This document shows positions 7,591-15,698 of a stretch of DNA of 64,000 nucleotides, piece after piece. The stretch lies in the NCBI RefSeq assembly GCF_030209375.1, contig NZ_JARVSC010000001.1, positions 1 through 64,000 on the forward strand, read 5' to 3'. How positions within the stretch are numbered: the stretch's first letter is position 1; every line of letters begins with the position of its first letter. This DNA is from Plantibacter sp. ME-Dv--P-122b (GTDB lineage: Bacteria > Actinomycetota > Actinomycetes > Actinomycetales > Microbacteriaceae). A program made the translations under genes and the position numbers. Under the pieces are notes generated by a model, which saw only the letters and a list, made by a program, of their open reading frames with translations, did not search any database and was not told the DNA's origin.

Positions 7591-8457
7591 GTGACCCTCA
7601 CCGCGACCCCTCCAGCGTCGACGATCGACACCTTCGATCGCGCGCTCGCGAGCCTCGAGTGGACGATCCAGGGCACCGACCGCGACCGCCTCGCCGCGGG
7701 CACACCGCTGCGACGACCGCACACGGCGTCCGGCTTCGTCTACCTCTCCAGTGGGCGCGTGCGCCTCACCGCCGCCGACGGTACCCGCGACCTCGATGCC
7801 GGCGACCTCGTCTTCTTCCCCCGCGCCCACGCCACGACGGTGGTCGCGCTCGAGGACGCCGAGCTCCTCGACGTCGCCTTCACCCCGCCGGGGCAGCGCC
7901 AGCAGGTGGCGGAGACGCTGCCCGAGCACCTGTACGTCGCCGACTTCGCGGGGCAGGAGCCCTCGATGGTGGCGCTCATCGCAGGCATGGGGTGCCCGCA
8001 AGCGGCCGGTCGTCCGCGGCCGGGCGACAACGTCATCTGCAGCCGCATCGCGACCACGATCGTGTCGGCCGCGCTCCGCACGTGGAACGAGGCCGGCTGC
8101 GCGCCGGACCGCTGGCTGCAACGCATCGGCGACCCGCACATCGGCGCGGTCCTCGACGCCCTGCACGCCGAACCGGGGCGACCGTGGACCTTCGAGACGC
8201 TCGCCCGCATCGCCATGATGTCGCGGTCGGCGTTCGCCGAGCGGTTCCGCGAGGTCGTCGGGCACACCCCGCGCGCCTACCTCACGACCGTTCGTATGGA
8301 GACGGCCAAGGGGCTCATCCTCACGGGCGACGCGACGGTGGCTGAGCTCGCCGGCGCGCTCGGCTACGTGTCGGAAGACGGGTTCGCGCGTGCCTTCCAG
8401 CGGTACACGGGCCTGACGCCGGCCCGCTGGCGTGCCGAGGCGGCGCTCGCCGCGTAG
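7591..8457 (+). CDS. AraC-family regulator with N-terminal cupin
   Basis: 288 residues from GTG 7591. A cupin-type sensor domain (about 20-105; PHTASGFVYLSSGRVRL, LDAGDLVFFPRAHAT) precedes a C-terminal AraC double helix-turn-helix (about 185-285; RIAMMSRSAFAERFREVVGHTPRAYL and EDGFARAFQRYTGLTPARW). Relatives sense small aromatic or lipophilic ligands, often regulating a neighbouring MFS exporter. Here the convergent neighbour at 8483-9709 is such an exporter, only 25 bp away end to end. The ribosome site is weak and no ATG is available in the region, so the start is less certain than the rest. Confidence 0.88.
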   Translation: MTLTATPPASTIDTFDRALASLEWTIQGTDRDRLAAGTPLRRPHTASGFVYLSSGRVRLTAADGTRDLDAGDLVFFPRAHATTVVALEDAELLDVAFTPPGQRQQVAETLPEHLYVADFAGQEPSMVALIAGMGCPQAAGRPRPGDNVICSRIATTIVSAALRTWNEAGCAPDRWLQRIGDPHIGAVLDALHAEPGRPWTFETLARIAMMSRSAFAERFREVVGHTPRAYLTTVRMETAKGLILTGDATVAELAGALGYVSEDGFARAFQRYTGLTPARWRAEAALAA

Positions 8458-8482
8458 CAGCTCGGCCAGGCAGCCTTCTGCC

Positions 8483-9709
8483 TCATCGCGCGGTGCGCGC
8501 CGACCCGAACACGATGCCGCCGACGATCGCGGAGATCGCCGCGACCGTGAGCGCCGGGACGATGCCGACCGCATCGACGAGCAGTCCACCCGCTCCGGCG
8601 CCGACGGTGATCGCGAGCTGGAACCCCGCGACGACGAGTCCGCCACCGGACTCCATGCGGTCCGGGACGAGGCGACCCATCCACGTGCTCAGGGTCGTCA
8701 GCCAGGCGCCGAAGCCCATGCCCCAGGTGGTGATCGCGATGGTCACGATCCAGGGCTGCCCCGGGAACAGGGTCACGAGCGCGATCGAGATGCCGATGAA
8801 GGCCGGGACGACGTAGCGCAGGGCCGCCAGGTGGCGGTCGACGAGGAGTCCGATCACGAAGTTGCCGACCACACCGCCGAGGCCGAACGCGGCGAGCAGG
8901 ACCGCGACACCGGCCGCGTCGAGGTCGGGCACCCGCTCGATCGCGAGCCGGATGTAGGTGAAGGCGATGAAGTGCCCGAGGACGGTCAGGATGTGCCCCG
9001 TCAGGCCGACGCGGATGCCCGGGACCCGGAGCGTGTCGACGAGCGACCGCAGACCGCCGCTCGACGGTGCCGGTGCGACAGGCGGGAGGACGAGCCGCAG
9101 CGCGACGGCCACCACCGCGGTGATGACCGCGACGCCGGCGAAGATGAGGCGCCAGTCCATGACCGAACCGAGGTAGGTGCCGACCGGGACACCGGCGACC
9201 GTCGCGACGGTGGTGCCGGTGTTCACGAGCATGATCGCCCGACCGAGGTGGTGCGGCGCGGACAACCGGGCGGCGATCGCGATCGACATCGCCCAGAAGG
9301 CGCCGAGGGCCGCACCGAGCAGGAGTCGGGCGATGAGCAGCATCACGAAGTCGGCGGAGATCGCGACGAGCGCGCTCGACACCGCGGCAGCGGCCGCGAG
9401 CAGGACGAGCAGGAGGCGACGGTCGAGTCGCGGGACGAGGATCCCGATCGTCGGCGCGGTGAGGAAGCCGATGAAGGCGGTCGCCGTGACGGCCTGGCCG
9501 GCCTGGCCCTCGGTGATCCCGAGCGACGCGGCCATCGACGGCAGCAGGCTCGGCGGCAGGAACTCGGCCAGCACGAGCACGAAGCTCGTCGCCATCATGA
9601 CGGCGACGGCCGCCCATGCGGTCCGCGTGCGCGGGACGTCGGACGCGGGAGTGTTCGTCGTGGGGACCGAGCCCGTTCGTGGTGCGTCGAGCTTCTCGTC
9701 TGTCGTCAT
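8483..9709 (-). CDS. MFS transporter (NepI/AraJ-like exporter)
   Basis: 408 residues with about twelve hydrophobic helices. The N-terminal half shows the drug:H+ antiporter style LPPSLLPSMAASLGITEGQAGQAVTATA, then a motif-A-like loop (LVPRLDRRLLLV) and motif C region (AGVPVGTYLG). This pattern belongs to the NepI/YdhP/AraJ group, which exports nucleosides, sugars or drugs. The start ATG 9709 (MTTDEKLD) is preferred; ATG 9742 would add eleven residues. It is convergent with the AraC regulator and divergent from a TetR gene. The substrate cannot be read from sequence. Confidence 0.9.
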   Translation of the reverse strand: MTTDEKLDAPRTGSVPTTNTPASDVPRTRTAWAAVAVMMATSFVLVLAEFLPPSLLPSMAASLGITEGQAGQAVTATAFIGFLTAPTIGILVPRLDRRLLLVLLAAAAAVSSALVAISADFVMLLIARLLLGAALGAFWAMSIAIAARLSAPHHLGRAIMLVNTGTTVATVAGVPVGTYLGSVMDWRLIFAGVAVITAVVAVALRLVLPPVAPAPSSGGLRSLVDTLRVPGIRVGLTGHILTVLGHFIAFTYIRLAIERVPDLDAAGVAVLLAAFGLGGVVGNFVIGLLVDRHLAALRYVVPAFIGISIALVTLFPGQPWIVTIAITTWGMGFGAWLTTLSTWMGRLVPDRMESGGGLVVAGFQLAITVGAGAGGLLVDAVGIVPALTVAAISAIVGGIVFGSARTAR

Positions 9710-9803
9710 GCTCTCAGCTTGCCGGAGCCGTGACCTCCCCACCCGACGCCCAGTCCGCCCGACCCGACCATCCGTCCACCTCGGCCCCCGTCCCGGCGTA
9801 CCT

Positions 9804-9861
9804 GAGCCGCCCGATCCTGCACGGAAATCGCGGAACCCCGTGCAGCTTCGGGCGAGTCAGC
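9804..9861. repeat. 58-bp inverted element, copy C
   Basis: Same length and outline as the copies at 7487 and 56314: GAGCCGCCCGATC at the left, GGGCGAGTCAGC at the right. The centre carries an additional strong pairing, CTGCACGG with CCGTGCAG (9817-9824 and 9837-9844). It lies in the 250-bp divergent gap between the MFS and TetR genes, which holds nothing else besides the TetR promoter. Confidence 0.65.
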
Positions 9862-9923
9862 GAACCCGCAGGAGAACCTGCTCGCGCGCTTCCTGACAGA
9901 TGGGTGAACACCGAGTCAACATG

Positions 9924-9959
9924 TTGCACTGAGTGCATCGGTGCACGTAGTGTACCCAC
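9924..9959 (+). promoter_or_regulatory. TetR promoter with palindromic operator, leaderless
   Basis: TTGCAC (9924-9929) and TAGTGT (9948-9953), 18 bases apart, form a -35/-10 pair. The perfect palindrome TGCACTGAGTGCA (9925-9937) covers the -35. TAGTGT ends six bases before the GTG at 9960, so the transcript should begin at the start codon. Autorepression by the TetR protein is the simplest reading. Confidence 0.7.
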
Positions 9960-10607
9960 GTGTCCACCACCGCCCCCGCCGAGGATCGACGCGCCGCCCT
10001 CCGCGCGCGCCATCATCGGGCGATCCTCGACGCCGCCCGCGTCATGATCGCGGAGCAGGGCATCGCCGCGTTCAACGTCGACGTCATCGCCGAGCGCGCC
10101 GACGTCTCGCGCCGCACGGTGTTCAACCACTTCTCCTCGATCGACGACCTCGTCACCACCTCCTGCACCGAGGAGCTGGCCGTCGTGATCGAGAGCTTCC
10201 GGTCCGCCGTCAATGCCCGGCCGGCAGGCCCTGGGTCGCGCGTCTCGATGTTCGAGGACGTCGCCGCGGCACTCCGCACGACCGACATCCCGCGCGTCAT
10301 CGCCTTCCTCTGGAACGCGCTCGGCGGCTTCGCGCCCGACGACTCACGCCCGCAACAGCTCTTCCAGGCCACCTTCTCCCGCACTACCCAGGAACTCGCC
10401 CACGAACTGGCCGAGCGCAACACCGACGTCGACGAACTCGAGGCCGGCTTCCTGGTGTCCTCCCTCATGCACGGTGTCGAAGTGCTCGCCCATCACTGGA
10501 TCGCGAGTACCGGCGCCACCACGGACGATGAAGCCCGTGCCCTCTGGACCGACCTGCTGGAACGGCTCATCGCGAGCGTCCGCACCGGCTACTCGTCCAC
10601 GCACTGA
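9960..10607 (+). CDS. TetR-family regulator
   Basis: 215 residues from GTG 9960. The N-terminal TetR helix-turn-helix is clear (about 18-64: HHRAILDAARVMIAEQGIAAF, VIAERADVSRRTVFNHFSS). The C-terminal helical ligand domain is not similar to a known sensor. It is followed after 63 bp by an MMPL transporter on the same strand, the usual pairing of a local repressor and its exporter. A palindrome lies on its own -35. Confidence 0.92.
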   Translation: MSTTAPAEDRRAALRARHHRAILDAARVMIAEQGIAAFNVDVIAERADVSRRTVFNHFSSIDDLVTTSCTEELAVVIESFRSAVNARPAGPGSRVSMFEDVAAALRTTDIPRVIAFLWNALGGFAPDDSRPQQLFQATFSRTTQELAHELAERNTDVDELEAGFLVSSLMHGVEVLAHHWIASTGATTDDEARALWTDLLERLIASVRTGYSSTH

Positions 10608-10670
10608 TCCGCTTCCCGCTCCGTCCCCGCACACGTCACCAGCACCACCTCCCGAAGAATCGAGACTCCC

Positions 10671-13565
10671 TTGGCTGAACTGCTGTATCGCCTCGGACGC
10701 TTCTCCGCGCGTCGCGCGTGGGCCGTCCTCATCTCCTGGATCGTGATCCTCGGCATCTCGGTCGGCGCGTTCCTCGCCTTCGGCGGCACCCTCTCGAGCG
10801 CCGTCACCATCCCGGGCACGCCGACCGCGAAGGTCACCGACCAGCTCGAGGAGTCGTTCCCGAGCGCATCCGGCGGCACCGGCGCGATGGTGTTCCACAC
10901 GAAGGACGGCGACGCCTTCTCCGACAGTCAGAAGACCGCGATCGGCGAGTTGCTCGACGAGACGGCCGACCTCAAGGGCGTCGACACCACGGTCAACCCC
11001 TTCGAGACGCAGGAGACCATCGCCGACCAGGCGAAGCAGATCTCCGACGGCAAGACCCAGATCGACGACGGCCGCACTCAGCTGACCGACGGCCAGACGC
11101 AGCTCGACGCCGGACAGCAGCAGCTGACCGACGCACAGACCCAGCTGAGCGCCGCGCTCGCCCAGGCACAGCAGGCCGCCGGCGGCACGCTCCCGGCCGC
11201 CGCGCAGGCCCAGTTCGACGCCCAGCAGACCGCGATCACGCAGCAGCAGACGGCACTCGACGCCCAGCAGGCCACCATCACCGAGAACCTCGCGAAACTC
11301 GACGAGCAAAGCACGAAGCTCGAGCTCTCCTCCCAGCTCCTCGACCTCTCCTCGGGCATCCGCACCGTCTCGACCGACGACACCACCGCGGTCGCGAACG
11401 TCGTCTTCGACAAGCGTCAGCAGGAGGTCACGCCGGAGACGAAGCAGTCGGTCATCGACCAGGTGAAGAAGGACGTCCCGTCGGGCGTCGAGGTCGAGTT
11501 CTCGAACGAGCTCGCGCAGAGCCTGCCGCAGCTGTTCGGCGTGGGTGAGGCGATCGGCCTCATCATCGCGGCGATCACGCTGCTCGTCATGCTCGGCACG
11601 GTCATCGCCGCATCGCTCCCGCTCGTCTCGGCGATCGTCGGCGTCGGTGTCGGCGTCACCGCGTCGCTCTCGCTCTCGGGCGTGGTCGACATGCTCTCGA
11701 TCACGCCGGTGCTCGGCGTCATGCTCGGGCTCGCGGTCGGCATCGACTACTCGCTGTTCATCTTGAACCGGCACCGCAAGCAGCTCCTCGCGGGCGTGGA
11801 ACTCCACGAGTCCATCGGTCTCGCGAACGGCACCTCGGGGAACGCCGTCGTCTTCGCCGGATCGACCGTCCTCGTCGCCCTGCTGGCGCTCAACGTCACG
11901 GGAATCCCGTTCCTCGGCCTGATGGGCACCGTCGGCGCGATCTGCGTCGCCGTCGCGATCCTGCTCGCGGTCACCTTGACGCCCGCCCTGCTGTCGCTGC
12001 TCGGCTTCCGCATCCTCAGCCGGAAGGCACGCGGCACCGTCGGCACGCCGCGCCCGGACGCCGTTCCGACCAAGCCCATGGGCACGCTGCGCGCCGTCGG
12101 CACACTCGTCGCCGGACTCGTCGTGCTCGGCGTCGTCGCGATCCCCGCGCTCGACATGCGCCTCGGCCTGCCGGACGGCAGCTCGGAAGCCGTCGACTCG
12201 ACGCAGTACCAGTCCTACACGCTCATCGAGGACAAGTTCGGTGCCGGCGTCAACGGTCCGCTGCTCGTCGTCGCCACGCTGCCCGACGCCGCCACCGACG
12301 AGGAGGTCCTCGAGGAGCAGGTGCGGATCGGCCAGGAGATCGCCGACCAGGATGACGTGAAGGCCGTCGCGCCGGTGGGCGCCTCGGACGACAACTCCGT
12401 CCTCGCCTTCCAGGTGATCCCGAAGGAGGGCCCGAACGCGGTCTCCACAGAGCAGCTCGTCCGCGACCTCCGCGACCTCTCGCCGCTGTCGGGCGACGTC
12501 GAGCTCGGGGTGGCCGGCAGTGCGAGCGGCAACATCGACGTCTCGAAGCAGCTCTCCGACGCCCTCCCGCTCTACCTGGCGCTCGTGGTCGGCCTGTCGC
12601 TCATCATCATGATCCTCGTGTTCCGCTCGATCCTCGTGCCGCTCACCGCGACGCTCGGCTTCATGCTGTCGCTCGCGGCGACCTTCGGAGGCATCACGGC
12701 GATCTTCCAGTGGGGCTGGCTCGGCCCGGTGTTCGGCGTGCACGACCCGGGGCCCATCCTGAGCTTCCTGCCGACGATCCTCATCGGCATCCTCTTCGGG
12801 CTCGCGATGGACTACCAGCTGTTCCTCGTGTCCGGCATGCGCGAGGCGTTCGCGCACGGTGCCCCGGCGCGTCTGGCGGTCCAGCGCGGGCTGCACGCCG
12901 GCCGGACGGTCGTCGTAGCGGCGGCGATCATCATGATCTCCGTCTTCGGCGGGTTCATCTTCTCCCACTCGGCGATGATCCGATCGATCGGGTTCGGTCT
13001 GGCCTTCGGTGTGCTCGTCGACGCGTTCGTCGTCCGTATGCTCCTCATCCCGGCGGTCATGCACCTGCTCGGGAAGAGCGCCTGGTGGATCCCGAAGTGG
13101 CTCGACCGCATCCTGCCGAACGTCGACGTCGAGGGTGCCGCGCTCGAGCGCAGCCACCCGGCGCATCACGTCGAGGCCGGTGAGACGGGTTCGGCCGCGA
13201 CCGCCCCGTCGAGCGGCAAGCCGCGGAACGCGGTCGATGGCGCGGAGACGGCGGCCCTCGGTGCCGGCGTGACCGCGGGGACGGCCGCACACGTGGCCAC
13301 ACCGTCGAGTGAGCTGACCCGCCGGGAGGCGGCCGCCGCGGCCGAGCGCACGCACCCGGCGCACGTGCTCACGACCGACCCCGACCCGGCTGACCAGCAG
13401 GTCTCCCGGGTGGAGCCCGGCCTCGACGTCATCGTGCACCCGGCGACCGCCGGTGTGCAGCGCGTGGCCGTCGGCGCCTACGTCATCGCGGTCGACGCCG
13501 ACAACGGCACCGCGGTCGTCGAGCCGCCCGTCGGTGGGGTCGTGGTCGTCCGCGCGCCGAGGTAG
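10671..13565 (+). CDS. MMPL/RND-family membrane transporter
   Basis: 964 residues with the duplicated MMPL layout: a first helix (about 15-37), an extracellular loop, a helix bundle (about 292-455) with GLAVGIDYSLFILNRHR, a second loop, and a second bundle (about 625-800) with GLAMDYQLFLVSGMRE. MMPL proteins use the proton gradient to export lipids or hydrophobic compounds. The first loop contains a coiled coil built of near-exact heptads (IDDGRTQ, LTDGQTQ, LDAGQQQ; about 123-160) followed by Gln/Ala-rich helices. A 140-residue Ala/Pro-rich tail ends in a hydrophobic VVEPPVGGVVVV stretch. TTG start at 10671; probably co-transcribed with the TetR gene. A long frame on the opposite strand is a shadow. 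Confidence 0.93.
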   Translation: MAELLYRLGRFSARRAWAVLISWIVILGISVGAFLAFGGTLSSAVTIPGTPTAKVTDQLEESFPSASGGTGAMVFHTKDGDAFSDSQKTAIGELLDETADLKGVDTTVNPFETQETIADQAKQISDGKTQIDDGRTQLTDGQTQLDAGQQQLTDAQTQLSAALAQAQQAAGGTLPAAAQAQFDAQQTAITQQQTALDAQQATITENLAKLDEQSTKLELSSQLLDLSSGIRTVSTDDTTAVANVVFDKRQQEVTPETKQSVIDQVKKDVPSGVEVEFSNELAQSLPQLFGVGEAIGLIIAAITLLVMLGTVIAASLPLVSAIVGVGVGVTASLSLSGVVDMLSITPVLGVMLGLAVGIDYSLFILNRHRKQLLAGVELHESIGLANGTSGNAVVFAGSTVLVALLALNVTGIPFLGLMGTVGAICVAVAILLAVTLTPALLSLLGFRILSRKARGTVGTPRPDAVPTKPMGTLRAVGTLVAGLVVLGVVAIPALDMRLGLPDGSSEAVDSTQYQSYTLIEDKFGAGVNGPLLVVATLPDAATDEEVLEEQVRIGQEIADQDDVKAVAPVGASDDNSVLAFQVIPKEGPNAVSTEQLVRDLRDLSPLSGDVELGVAGSASGNIDVSKQLSDALPLYLALVVGLSLIIMILVFRSILVPLTATLGFMLSLAATFGGITAIFQWGWLGPVFGVHDPGPILSFLPTILIGILFGLAMDYQLFLVSGMREAFAHGAPARLAVQRGLHAGRTVVVAAAIIMISVFGGFIFSHSAMIRSIGFGLAFGVLVDAFVVRMLLIPAVMHLLGKSAWWIPKWLDRILPNVDVEGAALERSHPAHHVEAGETGSAATAPSSGKPRNAVDGAETAALGAGVTAGTAAHVATPSSELTRREAAAAAERTHPAHVLTTDPDPADQQVSRVEPGLDVIVHPATAGVQRVAVGAYVIAVDADNGTAVVEPPVGGVVVVRAPR

Positions 13566-13603
13566 CGCGGTCTGCCCGGTCCCCGGGAGGGCTGCACTGA
13601 GCC

Positions 13604-13736
13604 TGTCGAAGTGTCGAAGTGTCGAAGTGTCGAAGGGCGGGGTTGGGCCTGTCGGTCTCTGAGCGGCCTACTCGGTCCCTGAGCTTGTCGAAGGGCGGGT
13701 TCGTCCGGGTGCATTTCGACAGGCTCAGTGACCGGG
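13604..13736. repeat. CTGAGCTTGTCGAAG-family repeats and 8-bp tandem array
   Basis: TGTCGAAG is repeated four times in tandem at 13604-13635. A large imperfect hairpin follows: CGGTCCCTGAGCTTGTCGAAGG (13673-13694) faces ATTTCGACAGGCTCAGTGACC (13713-13733). This is the widespread repeat family of the window, here between the convergent MMPL and pdxH genes, where it may act as a bidirectional terminator. Confidence 0.85.
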
Positions 13737-13741
13737 ACTAC

Positions 13742-13836
13742 GGCTCGATGACCGGGGCCGGAGCTCGATGACCGGCGTCAGGGCTCGATGACCGGCGTCA
13801 GGGCTCGATGACCGGGGCCGGGGCTCGATGACCGGG
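13742..13836. repeat. 20-bp tandem repeat array, about five units
   Basis: Units start at 13742, 13762, 13782, 13802 and 13822, each with GCTCGATGACCGG followed by either GGCCGG or CGTCAG. The two variants alternate as A, B, B, A, A-like. The array fills the gap between the preceding hairpin repeat and the pdxH stop at 13862; no gene is seen. Confidence 0.9.
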
Positions 13837-13861
13837 CGCCGTCGTGCACCCCACCTCCCCG

Positions 13862-14509
13862 CTACGGCTGCAGGCGGTCCACGATCCAGCCGTCGTCGGC
13901 CGCGAGGTAGCGGAGACGCCGGTGCATCCGGTCGCGACTGGCATGCCAGAACTCGACCATGTCGGGGACGAGTCGGAACCCGACCCACGTCGCCGGCCGC
14001 GGGACGTCATCGCCCTCGCGCTGGAGCAGCTCGTTCGCCTGCTTGATGAGGGCGTCGAGGGTCTCTTCCGGGCCGTCGCGGAACGGCGTCGACTGGTGGG
14101 CGACCGCCGTCGCCGCGCGCGACTTGGGCGAGCGGTCGGCGAACAGCGCGTCGGACTCCTCGTCGCTCAGCTGCTCGACGCGGCCCTCGAAGCGGAGCTG
14201 CTGCATCGTCTCGCGCCAGTAGACCTGGAGGGCGGCGCTCGGGTTCTCGGCGAGCTGCCCGCCCTTGCGGCTCTCGGTCGAGGAGCCGAAGATCAGGCCG
14301 CGATCGTCGAGGGTCTTCACATCGACGGTGCGCGCACTCACGACACCGACCGAGGTGGCGGTCGCGAGGGTCATCGATCGGGGTTCGCTGACGTCCCGCT
14401 CGATCGCTGCGGCGAGCCACTGCTGCGCGAGGAGCATGGGCTCGGCGGGCGGGGTGTCGAACTCGGGCAGCTGCAGGGTGTCGTCTCCGGAGAGGGGTTC
14501 GGCGCTCAT
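13862..14509 (-). CDS. pdxH: pyridoxamine 5'-phosphate oxidase
   Basis: 215 residues of the FMN-dependent PNPOx family, which makes pyridoxal phosphate from pyridoxine or pyridoxamine phosphate. The split-barrel domain is at about 35-130 (RSMTLATA, ARTVDVKTLDDRGLIFGSSTESRKGGQL). The dimerisation tail has the family ending (EFWHASRDRMHRRLRY...W...RLQP). The C-terminus aligns end to end, so it is complete. ATG 14509 lies six bases after TAGGCT, a leaderless promoter. It is divergent from the alpha/beta hydrolase gene and convergent with the MMPL gene across repeat arrays. A PhzG-like role is a less likely alternative. Confidence 0.92.
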   Translation of the reverse strand: MSAEPLSGDDTLQLPEFDTPPAEPMLLAQQWLAAAIERDVSEPRSMTLATATSVGVVSARTVDVKTLDDRGLIFGSSTESRKGGQLAENPSAALQVYWRETMQQLRFEGRVEQLSDEESDALFADRSPKSRAATAVAHQSTPFRDGPEETLDALIKQANELLQREGDDVPRPATWVGFRLVPDMVEFWHASRDRMHRRLRYLAADDGWIVDRLQP

Positions 14510-14666
14510 GTCGCGAGCCTACCCGCGTTGCTCCGGGAGCCGACGGTTGGGGCGTCGGCACAGTCACCACCGGAACCGTGGTGTCCTGACACATGGTGCA
14601 CGGCCAGGCCGCGGGCTAGCCTCGGAACGCCCGCCAGGGAGCACGTTCGAGGAGAGTGAGCACCGC

Positions 14667-15512
14667 ATGCCGTACACCGACACCGACGACGTCTCGATCT
14701 ACTACGAGGTGGAGGGTGACCCCGCCGACCCGGTGATCGTGCTCATCGCGGGCGGCGGCGCGCAGCTGCTCACCTGGCGTGACCCGTTCCGGGCCATGCT
14801 CGTGGACGAGGGCTTCCGCGTCGTGCGGTTCGACAACCGCGACGTCGGCTTCTCGCAACGGTTCGGTGGCGAGAACGACCTCGACGGCGGGTACTCGCTC
14901 GGCGACATGGGCGACGACGTCCTGCGGGTGCTCGACCACCTCGGGGTCGAGCAGGCGCACCTCGTCGGGCACTCGATGGGCGGCATGATGGCGCAGATGG
15001 TCGTGCTCGACCACCCGGAGCGCGTGCTGAGTCTCGGCCTGCTGTCCACGATCCCCGGCCAGGACCCTCGCTACATCCTGCACGGCGAGCGCCCCGAGCT
15101 GCTCGTCGAACCAGTGCGGTACACGCGGGAGGAGTCCGTCGCCGCGATGGCCGAGCTCGCCGCACCCGTGCCCGGCGCGCGCTACCAGCCGGACACCGCG
15201 TGGGAGGTCTGGGCGACGGGCGAGGCGTACGACCGCGGCTACGCACCCGAGGGGTTCAGCCGGCAGTGGGCGGCGCTGCTACGTGCGCCGGAGCGACTCG
15301 AGCGGCTGCGCGACGTGACCGTGCCGACCCTCGTGCTCCACGGTCGCGAGGACGACGTCCTGCACTGGTCGTCCGCCGTGGACATCGCCGAGGCGATGCC
15401 GGCGGCCGAACTCCACGTCCTCCCCGGCATGGGACACCTCATCCCCGCCGAGCTCTGGCCGACGCTCGCCGCCGGCATCGTCCGGGTGGCGAGGAGCTCG
15501 TCCGGTCGTTGA
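14667..15512 (+). CDS. alpha/beta-fold hydrolase
   Basis: 281 residues. The nucleophile elbow GHSMGG has Ser103; the acid is probably in HGREDDVLHW (about 226-232) and the base is His257 in GMGHL. The oxyanion region is IAGGGAQ and the strand before it is VVRFDNRDVGFS. The closest groups are esterases and the AclJ/DhlA-like hydrolases next to carbohydrate or polyketide genes; the substrate is unknown. Start ATG 14667 has GGAGAG upstream. The last codon and the stop are formed by a 17-bp tandem repeat (CCGGTCGTTGAGCTTGG), so the C-terminus SSSGR has been shaped by repeat insertion or expansion. Confidence 0.9.
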   Translation: MPYTDTDDVSIYYEVEGDPADPVIVLIAGGGAQLLTWRDPFRAMLVDEGFRVVRFDNRDVGFSQRFGGENDLDGGYSLGDMGDDVLRVLDHLGVEQAHLVGHSMGGMMAQMVVLDHPERVLSLGLLSTIPGQDPRYILHGERPELLVEPVRYTREESVAAMAELAAPVPGARYQPDTAWEVWATGEAYDRGYAPEGFSRQWAALLRAPERLERLRDVTVPTLVLHGREDDVLHWSSAVDIAEAMPAAELHVLPGMGHLIPAELWPTLAAGIVRVARSSSGR

Positions 15513-15552
15513 GCTTGGCCGGTCGTTGAGCTTCGCCGGTCATTGAGCTTGC
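15502..15552. repeat. three 17-bp tandem repeats over the hydrolase stop codon
   Basis: CCGGTCGTTGAGCTTGG at 15502 is followed by near copies at 15519 and 15536. The TGA stop of the hydrolase (15510-15512) lies inside the first unit. The units resemble the left part of the CTGAGCTTGTCGAAG family. Confidence 0.85.
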
Positions 15553-15600
15553 CGAAATGCAGCACGGAGAACGTCTCACTGACGGGAGGGTTGTTCGTGG

Positions 15601-15637
15601 GCCCTTCGACACGCGGTTCCTGAGCGTGTCGAAGGGC
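15601..15637. terminator. perfect hairpin between convergent hydrolase and pucR-like genes
   Basis: GCCCTTCGACACGC (15601-15614) and GCGTGTCGAAGGGC (15624-15637) pair without mismatch around a 9-base loop. It combines two half-repeats of the CTGAGCTTGTCGAAG family. It is placed between two converging genes and could serve both. Confidence 0.65.
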
Positions 15638-15698
15638 AGGGAGCGTGGCTTGAGGCAGGGACCGAGGGCTCGGGGAGGGCTGAGCGGGCGCCGCTCGG

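Noticed and set aside
10344-13439. 1031-residue open frame antisense to the MMPL gene
   Set aside because: Composition is Arg/Asp/Glu-rich noise typical of antisense frames; the plus strand encodes a complete transporter.
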